From: Paramoeba atlantica
Taxonomy: Eukaryota; Discosea
Direction: 5' to 3'
Length of the DNA stretch: 64,000 nt
NCBI GenBank assembly: GCA_977017575.1
Contig: CDRNVI010000028.1
Coordinates: 60,447 to 124,446, forward strand
Shown here: one piece after another, positions 57,767-64,000 of the stretch
Position numbering within the stretch: position 1 is the first letter of the stretch
Layout of the letters: each line of letters starts with the position of its first letter
Notes under the pieces: model-generated
Told to the model about the DNA's origin: nothing
The model's input: only the letters and a program-made list of their open reading frames with translations
Databases searched by the model: none
Program-made: the position numbers and the translations under genes

Positions 57767-58794
57767 CAGTAAACGTCACTATTCTCAGAATGCTCAGTTG
57801 TACGTCGACACAGAAAAAACGGCTTTTTTGTCGTTTTTCGTCACTATTCTCAGAATTGGTCTGTTGAACGTTGACAGGCACTTTTTTATGAGGTCAAATC
57901 ATAATTCTCATTTTTAAAAAAGAAAACGTTTTGCAAGAAAAATGTTAGCAGCGGAGCAACAGGCCGCTTTGGGTGCACAAAAATGACCCCCAGAGATCTC
58001 CCACCATCTCCTTGGTTTGCGGAGTCGCCGCTCTATCAGAAGAACACCGCGCAGTCAAACAGTACAAGTTTTCCTTTTGTGTATTAGCGTTTTGTTTTCA
58101 GAAAAACAAAGTTTCATGACTCGTAGTCACCTAAATCAGTGTTTTGTTTTCTTTTTTTGGTCTCACTAGGACATTTGTGTGCCTTTCATGAATGGAAGAA
58201 GGGACAACGATAAAAATGATCTCCAGTGATCCTCTGTGACCCCCATCTATCTCCACCTACCTATACCCCCCCAGTAATAGAATCGATTTTGGACCATAAA
58301 GGCCAAATCCTTGTTACTGGGTGGGGTATGCTTTTTCGGTGGGCAAAGGCCTTTTTCGTTCATGAGTGCGCTGATTTTCTGTACAGCCAACCCAGAAACC
58401 ACGCGATTCGCTACTGCACAACCACCCTCATCCCGTCCAGACACCCCCCTCCAACCACCCTCCCGAGACAAATCCTTGTTACTGTGTGTCGGCCCAAAAA
58501 TGGCGAAATCTCTGCTACTGGGGGGTCCATTACTGGGGGAATATACAGTATCCCCAGTGATTCCCACCGATCTCTCGCATACTCTCCAGTTAGTGAAGAT
58601 GAAGCAGTGAGTTAATCAGTGAGAGAACGAAAGCGTTTTTTTTCAATTCTCATTTTTGAGTGTAAAATTGAATTGAACGTTGACACATGACCGAAGCTCC
58701 ATTCTCATTTTCCAAGGTGCATTCTCATTTTAGTCAGTTGTACGTTGACAGCCCAATTCTCATTTTTAGCGGCTCAGAATAGTGACGTTTACTG
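57767..58794. mobile_element. TIR element, 1.0 kb, with iterated CAGTTGAACGTTGACA
   Basis: The inverted ends CAGTAAACGTCACTATTCT (left) and AGAATAGTGACGTTTACTG (right) have TA outside (57765-57766, 58795-58796). Both arms carry gttgaacgttgaca and attctcattttt motifs in opposite orientation. A smaller TIR element (CCCCCAGTAATAG / CATTACTGGGGG, about 58266-58545) is nested inside. There is no transposase. Related motifs at 34640-35410. Confidence 0.65.
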
Positions 58795-58983
58795 TATGCT
58801 TTTTCAAATGGAAATGTGGGTTACGCAAGACCGTAGAGGAAGGAGGAGCAAGGCAAAAAGCAGAATGCGGTGCCTCCTGCCTTTTTGCCGCAGCGACGAC
58901 GACTTCCTCGCGTGGGAAGCTGTAAGGGAACATGTTTCCTAGGGAGCATGTTTTTACTATGTAACCCAGGCTAAAGTGGACGA

Positions 58984-59481
58984 GGGAGATACCAATAGTA
59001 TAGATGTGGCAGTTTCCTGCAGGAAAAAAAAGGTCAGGGCGTCCGATTCACATCGGATGATGGGACTTAGCGATCCCAGCCTCCCGAGCTAAGGCCCGCG
59101 CTAACAAAACAAAGCGCTAAATAACTAGGCCCGTTCAGGGAACTGGTTGTCCCTCGAGGATCGTTAGTGAATGAGTGCGTCCTCACTCTACGTCCCTTGA
59201 TGAGTTCTCGGTGGTGAGATTCTGACGCCCGTACTCTTCCGGAAACGGAGAGGTTGCTCAGCCCCACTTAAAAAGAGACTCAGACCGACGTAGAGGTTTC
59301 TCTGTAACGGAGATTCCTGCTACGATCCTATAGCCCTAGTTGGCCAAACGGGATATCTTAACTCTTAACTTCCTGCAGGAAAAACGGTATCTCCCTTATG
59401 GCATGGAAACTAGTGCCTAAAAAGGTGGAGATGCCGTTTTTCCCGTGGGAAACTGCCGCACCTACATTATTGGTATCTCCT
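58984..59481. mobile_element. Palindromic-end element with a structured insert
   Basis: 45-bp inverted ends begin GGGAGATACCAATAGTATAG (left) and end TATTGGTATCTCC (right). Each end unit is itself bounded by GGGAGATAC...GGTATCTCCC, as in the palindrome at 61515-61719. The left unit is split by a 0.34-kb sequence (listed next). No reading frame. Confidence 0.7.
59030..59369 (-). mobile_element. SINE-like structured insert with ~14-bp target duplication
   Basis: Lies between two copies of TTCCTGCAGGAAAAA (59014-59028 and 59370-59384). It is dense in perfect short hairpins, for example TCCGAT/ATCGGA, GGGA/TCCC, AGGGA/TCCCT, and CTCTTCCG-GAAA-CGGAGAG with a GNRA-type loop. On the minus strand it ends in a run of eight T, a Pol III-type terminator. 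No tRNA or 7SL identity was confirmed. A retroposed small structured RNA is the best reading. Confidence 0.5.
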
Positions 59482-59554
59482 TTACTTTTTTTGGGTCAAA
59501 AAAAAATTTTTTTTGGTCACCCCAAAAAATTCGGAGATTTTGACCGTGTCGGAC

Positions 59555-59775
59555 CCCTCCTGTGCGTACCAGGGGGGTACCCCCAGGGGGGGGGGGGGGA
59601 AATTCTCGCTGCGGCCTACTCTACCACTTCCCTGCGCTCGATTTCGAAAAGCAAAAAAATCGAAAAAAAAATTCGTGGTGTATGCCCCCCCCCCTGGACC
59701 CCCCCCATGGACCCCTCCCCTAGACCCCCCATTTTTTTAAATTTTTTTTTCAGTTTTGGACCACCGGAGCCCCAT
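59555..59775. repeat. Foldback repeat, body fragment
   Basis: Matches the middle of the foldback family (gtaccaggggggtaccccca, ccccctggacccc, cagttttggaccaccggagc) without its terminal hairpin. It reads in frame into the pogo-like gene, so an apparent N-terminal extension of that protein from 59398 is repeat-derived. Confidence 0.65.
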
Positions 59776-61286
59776 CAGGTTCTAGGTTTTTCTGATTCTA
59801 GTGAAGAATCTCAAAGTGAGGCGGGAGACGATGAGGTAGAAGAGGCGGGCGAGGAAGAAGAAGAAAACGGCGAACCGCATCTTTTTAGCAAAGAGAAACA
59901 AACATGCCAGGGAGGTCAACATGCCAGAGAAAAAAGGCCGACCCATGAAAGCGGCCGTCGGTCGAATGAGTGTATCACCACTTCTCAAAAACGTCGCATA
60001 TGCAAGTACTATGAGTCTCTTCCGACTAAAATTAAGGACACAAAAAAAGGGTTAATTCCTCTCCTCAATGCATATGTCAGGGAAGCATGGCCTCAGAAAC
60101 GCCTTCGTATATGTCACAAACAACAGCTGTATTCCTGGTTGTCCATGTTTTCTGATAAAAAGAATGAAGGTGGTAAACGAAAACGTTGTGAGCATCAAAG
60201 ATCGAGTTGTCCGCCTCAGAAAACAAAAGAAATGCTCGCTTCTTTTATTCGAGCAAGGCGTAGTGCAAATGCAATAGTCACGTTTTCCATGATAAAAGAA
60301 GAAGCCCATCACATTCTTTGTCGTAGGCCATCTTCAGAAGTAGGAAATAAGCGAATCGTAAGCGATATGAGGGTATCCCGCTTTCTTCGCCAATTTTCCT
60401 TCAGTCTACGCATTGTCCAGAAGCAAACGATTTTGACGAAGGAGCAGTTAAATCATTCGAAAAAATCAAACGTTTTCATACTTTCATTGATCGTGCCTTA
60501 AAAACTAAAATATTTAGTTGTGTGTTCAATTTTGATGAAATTCCCCTGTCCCTTCGCGGCACTATGAGGGCACTGAAAACTGTAACCCACCGAGGTGAAC
60601 AAGATGTTCATGCACATGCAAATCCCAACGATCGCAAGCGTTGTGCTACGCTCATCTCCGGCGCAGGTGTTATCATAGATAGCGAAAGAAATCCCTTACG
60701 ACATTTCTTTATGAAACCCCTAATTGTATGGAAAGGTAAGAAAGATCTAATGCGAAATGTTGCCTTTGATCCCAAAACGGCCTGTGCTTTTACTCCAAAG
60801 GGAGTTGTCACTGAAGAATTTTTTAAAAGTATATTTGTTCCTTTTTTCAATCAATTACTGGAGCAACATCAAGTAGAAGGACCGACTTTACTTGTCCTTG
60901 ATTCTTGCCGATCACACATTACGGCAAGCGTTCTTAGCTCTTTCTGCCTAACAAAAAATTACGTTGCTGTTCTTCCGGGTGGAACCACATCTTTGTTGCA
61001 ATGGATTGATGTATACTACGCTGGTCCCTACAAAGCTGCGCACGTGAAATACTGGAACGAGGAACATACCACCAAACGAACAGCGGCAGAAAATCGTAAG
61101 TGGCTGCATTGTACAGTAGCGCGAGCGCATACAGACGTTATATCCACCATGGATGTGACCAAGCAGTTCAAACATCTTGGCTACCTTAATCCTTCCATTG
61201 CCGAATTTCATTCACCTCATCTCTCAAACTACAATTTTGAAAATCCAACAGAAAACCTCGCGAGCATAGCAGATCATAAGAAATAA
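59776..61286 (+). pseudogene. Pogo-like (DDE_1) transposase, one frameshift
   Basis: Transposase of the pogo/Tigger branch of Tc1/mariner. An acidic stretch (EEAGEEEEENGEPHLFSKEK) leads to a DNA-binding region (RRICKYYESLPTKIKDTKKG, QKRLRICHKQQLYSWLSMFS). The catalytic domain has NFDEIPLSL (first Asp), LVLDSCRSHI (second Asp) and PGGTTSLLQWIDVYYAGPYK (third acidic residue). The frame changes once at about 60400-60430: the N-terminal part ends at 60501 in one frame, while SFEKIKRFHTFIDRALKTKI and the catalytic part read in another up to 61286. Otherwise whole. Confidence 0.8.
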
Positions 61287-61514
61287 ATTGAAGAGCAGTT
61301 TGTAAGATGCTCCCAACTAAGTTTGACTGCGAAACGCGGTCCTATAGATCGCTTTGTAAAAACTAGTCGGTCACAGAGGAACAATAAGACATAGGAACAA
61401 TAATTTGTTTACACTTCAACAACGATGAGACTTATTTTCTACTTCAGACTATGTCTAAACTTTTCTCCTATGTTCTTCTCTTTGAATATTATAGCGTTAA
61501 CGCTATATTATTTA

Positions 61515-61719
61515 AACCCAGATTGAAAGGGGCGAGGGAGATACGAAGCAACAGGCGTGGCAGATTCCCACTGAAAAGAAATGGTATCTCCCCGCACGAG
61601 AAAAGCCTTTGTGCTTTCTAGCTCGGAGACAAACTTCGTGCGGGAGATACCATTTCTTTTCAGTGGGAATCTGCCACGCCTGTTGCTTCGTATCTCCCTC
61701 GCCCCTTTCAATCTGGGTT
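61515..61719. repeat. Near-perfect 205-bp palindrome (MITE)
   Basis: Arms of about 85 bp, beginning AACCCAGATTGAAAGGGGCG, are inverse with about one difference; the spacer is about 34 nt. The arm contains GGGAGATACGAAGCAACAGG and an inner GGTATCTCCC, the same layout as the element at 58984-59481. It stands just downstream of the pogo-like gene and may be its terminal sequence. Confidence 0.85.
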
Positions 61720-61723
61720 ATAC

Positions 61724-61947
61724 GGCGGGCCGTTCGAGGCGCAGACCCGCTGGCGCGGGTGGTGCTTTACCTCGTGACAAGTAATCTTGAAGGAAACAAG
61801 CTTCTGAAATCTTTTTTTTGAAGGGCCCGCCCGGCGGGCCCTTCGAGGCGGTGCAGACCCGCTGGCGCGCGGAGTGCTTTACCTCGTGGCAGGTAATCTT
61901 GAAGAAAACAAGCTTCTGAAATCTTTTTTTTGAGGGGCCCGCCCGGC
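61724..61947. repeat. 109-bp tandem duplication, GC-rich with T-run
   Basis: Two units begin GGCGGGCC at 61724 and 61833. Each contains cagacccgctggcgcg, aagtaatcttgaag/ggtaatcttgaag and aagcttctgaaatctttttt. The T-run at each unit's end could terminate Pol III. No tRNA fold found. Confidence 0.8.
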
Positions 61948-62040
61948 TAACATTTTGCCTCTGGGAGGTCTATGTTCGATTCTACTTACGTCTTGTTTAT
62001 GTTAAGCATTGAGCCCTTTATGTTGTACTTTAATAATGCA

Positions 62041-62248
62041 AAAGTGCACCTATGGGCACTTTCACTGGCTCAGTGAGACGGAACCGAGGTTCCCCCAACA
62101 CTTACACCAGGTCGTGCATACGGAACATTTCGTTCGTTGACAGTTCTTTATGTACCTCTGCTTGGTTAGCCAACAGGCATTAAGCTCAGACGCCACGTCA
62201 AGGCGAGAGATAATTGTCTGAGGACCCTCTTCTCACGAAGAAGGTATT
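62041..62248. ncRNA. Cluster of six small hairpins, candidate structured RNA
   Basis: Consecutive perfect hairpins: AAAGTGC/GCACTTT (62041-62062), CACTG/CAGTG (62063-62075), GGAACC/GGTTCC (62080-62093), TTGG/CCAA (about 62163), CGCC/GGCG (about 62191-62205), CTTCT/AGAAG (about 62231-62245). It lies just past the end of the helicase-protease frame and could be that element's 3' region or an independent RNA. No family match. Confidence 0.35.
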
Positions 62249-62292
62249 CAAAATGAATGTGATTTTCGTATCAATTTACTCTAATTTCTTTT

Positions 62293-63560
62293 CTATTTTC
62301 CACTGTACATTTCTTGTTCCACTGTATTTCTTGTTCTTCGCTCTTTTGCCCATACCGCTTCTACCGATTCCCGGCTGACGATCTGAGCAAGTTCCGTACG
62401 AGACAGTTCAGGAGGTGTTTCGAGACCTGGAGTTGCGCACTGAATCATCCAACGGCAAACGAATAAAGCACAGTCATTGGTGCCATCATCTTGCACCAAG
62501 GTTGAGCCCTGTATAATCTCCCAGCCATGTGCTCCGTGAAAGATATTTTGCGCAACAGTTTGCACATCTAAGAGCACTTCAGTTCTTCTCCTCGGATTGT
62601 GGTTAGGCAGGGAATCGAACCAAAGTAACTTTCCGCCTTCTTTATTTTCATGCGGTACGATAACACATAGAGCGAAGTGTTGATTGAAAAAGAATGGAAC
62701 GGCAGTGCGGTCAGCCAAGAAAATTCTTGTTCTTATTTCTGCCGGTAAATCTCCTACTGATGTGGCATATCTCTTAAAAATCGTAGTTGCCACAGAACTA
62801 TCCAATACTTGATATCTTTCAGACGGGCTTGAAAGTACTGAACCTAAAGTGTTTATAACTGTGTCCGGTATAAATTGTCCAGGTTGTGTCCACTGATTGT
62901 CTTGCGTCCGATCTTTTAACTGGGGTCGCGTGTAAGTTTCACTTTCGCGCGACATAGGGTATTCCCCCTTTCTTTGCAGTTTCTTTTTCTTAGATGGCGG
63001 AGGGCAACGGTACAGAGTTTTTTCAGGTACGTATTTTTCATTGCCTTCCTTCTGCGTCATAAGTTTCACGAATTTCGAAACGTCGGCGTTGGGTCGCAAG
63101 TTTTCCAAGTAGCTAAAGCCTCCATCACTTCTTTCAGGGAGTAACCAAAGTTGACTCACACTTTTTACTCTTGAGAGGGCCACGTACACCGAGGCATGAC
63201 ATAACATCTTGCTGTGATAGCATGTTGGTCTGCGGTTCAAGTCTATGCAGACATTTTCTGTAAGAGTAGCTCCCTGTACTTTGTGAATGGTGTAAGAGAA
63301 GCCGCACCCAATTTCAAGCTCATCATCAATATCACTTTTTCGAAATTCAGCCGAAAGATTTCCGTCTACTGTTGAGGCCGAGATGCCAGCTATTTAGAAG
63401 GCTGTGCAATCCAAAATTTTACCAGGCCTTCCATTTTCTTTAATGTATGAGCTTAATTCTTCTTTGGTCTTCTCGTTCTTTACAATGATTTCATCTTCAA
63501 TCATTAGCGTACCATTCACTAGTCGCCTCTGCGGGCATAGGTTGACTAGGCACATCACGG
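62293..63560 (-). pseudogene. PIF1-type helicase C-terminus fused to an Ulp1-like protease, broken
   Basis: The upstream part shows PIF1 helicase segments (KPVMCLVNL ... LVNGTLMIED; then FSYTIHKVQGATLTEN, motif V; VYVALSRVKSVSQLWLLPE, motif VI). About 100 residues later comes a C48/Ulp1-type cysteine protease domain: HFALCVIVP, LLWFDSLPNHN, DDGTNDCALFVCRWM (His, Asp, and Cys of the triad). Helitrons of some eukaryotes couple a PIF1 helicase to a C-terminal cysteine protease. No Rep domain is seen because the 5' part is replaced by tandem repeats. The gene is broken and 5'-truncated. A Helitron origin is inferred; another mobile element is possible. Confidence 0.7.
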
Positions 63561-63585
63561 GTTTCCCAGGAACAGAAAGGCCAGC

Positions 63586-63765
63586 TGGCCACTTTTCGAC
63601 GAAGCACAAACCGTGTTTTTGGTGGCCAGCTGGCCACCCTTCCACAACATGGCCAGCTGGCCACCCTTCCACAACATGGCCAGCTGGCCACCCTTCCACA
63701 AATTGGCCACTTCCAAAACATGGTCACTTCCACAACATGGCCAGCTGGCCACTCTTCCACAAACA
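63586..63765. repeat. 27-bp tandem repeat with TGGCCAGCTGGCCA palindrome
   Basis: Four to six units of TGGCCAGCTGGCCACCCTTC plus cacaaca. The 14-bp palindrome recurs in most units and partial units lack it. The array replaces the 5' part of the helicase gene. Confidence 0.85.
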
Positions 63766-63821
63766 CTCTCCCACCCCCGTGGGACTCACTCAGTGGACTC
63801 ACTCAACGTGAGCCACTGCCC

Positions 63822-64000
63822 CACGTGGCAGTGCTCTGACTCTCTCACGTGCTACTGCAGCTACACTGCAGTCACTGCCTCACGTGGCACTACTCTTACT
63901 CTCGCACGTGCCACTGCAGCTACACTGCATCACTGCATCACGGGGCACTGCTCTCACTCTCGCACGTGCCACTGTAGGTACAGTGCCGATGCAGTCACTG
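63822..64000. repeat. 58-59-bp tandem repeat, continuing past the window
   Basis: Units start at 63822, 63881 and 63939 with CACGTGGCA-like sequence and contain actctcgcacgtgccactg and agctacactgca. The third unit runs to the window end. Confidence 0.85.

Noticed and set aside
59070-59130. TCCCAGCCTCC resembles part of the hepatitis-delta ribozyme and the 7SL/Alu sequence
   Set aside because: The required pairings (P1, P2 and the catalytic C segment) are absent on either strand; the match is a short GC-rich word.
59180-59260. TTGATGAG as a hammerhead ribozyme core
   Set aside because: The GAAA partner strand does not occur at the right place and helix II does not form.
59300-59345. Group I intron conserved R and S elements
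   Set aside because: Only partial word matches; the P7 pairing does not form, and a target duplication flanks the sequence, which introns do not make.

Overview
The window reads as nuclear DNA of a kinetoplastid protist, or a close relative, in a repeat-rich region. Four things support this. (1) A dimeric all-alpha dUTPase of the trypanosomatid type at 5283-6113 keeps the metal-ligand spacing of the trypanosome enzyme. (2) A stretch at 46078-46109 matches the conserved core of the kinetoplastid spliced leader. (3) A remnant at 15219-16440 combines a tyrosine recombinase and a reverse transcriptase like trypanosomatid VIPER elements. (4) Every gene that looks like host DNA is intronless and lies on the minus strand from about 0.4 to 56.7 kb, as in a polycistronic unit. 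I cannot name the species. The expanded small LRR family suggests a lineage other than the well-known Trypanosoma or Leishmania.

Host genes, all on the minus strand: two short unknown proteins (0.4-1.5 kb), dUTPase, a possible HMG-box-like mitochondrial protein (9.5 kb), an unknown 216-residue protein (10.4 kb), a large coiled-coil/helical protein (11.4-14 kb), ALG1 mannosyltransferase (27-29.3 kb), a histone-fold protein (37.2 kb), an acidic coiled-coil protein (38.4-40.9 kb) and a Qa-SNARE/syntaxin (55.6-56.7 kb). Between them lie eleven loci of one LRR family with a plant-like CxWxGVxC N-terminal cap: eight look whole and three are fragments or interrupted.

The rest is mostly mobile DNA. 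3.4-4.9 kb: three nested TA-flanked inverted-repeat elements. 14.7-16.9 kb: two MITEs around the VIPER-like fossil. 17.2-19.6 kb: a two-gene Harbinger-like transposon. 19.6-21.6 kb: two tandem copies of a foldback repeat that recurs at 33.8, 42.9, 43.3 and 59.6 kb. 29.6-31.5 kb: a Tc1/mariner element with two concentric pairs of inverted repeats. 47.1-52.5 kb: a three-deep nest, Merlin inside one Harbinger-like element inside another, each level with its own target duplication. 52.6-55.2 kb: an IS30-like DD33E transposase between inverted arrays of a 20-bp motif. 57.8-61.9 kb: further TIR elements, a pogo-like transposase and long palindromes. 62.3-63.6 kb: a PIF1-helicase/Ulp1-protease fragment, then tandem arrays to the window end.

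The most unusual items are the eukaryotic IS30-like element with its terminal arrays, the two-gene Harbinger-like family whose partner protein is a coiled coil rather than an evident Myb protein, and a structured insert in an LRR gene that begins with a spliced-leader sequence, as expected of a retroposed trans-spliced RNA.
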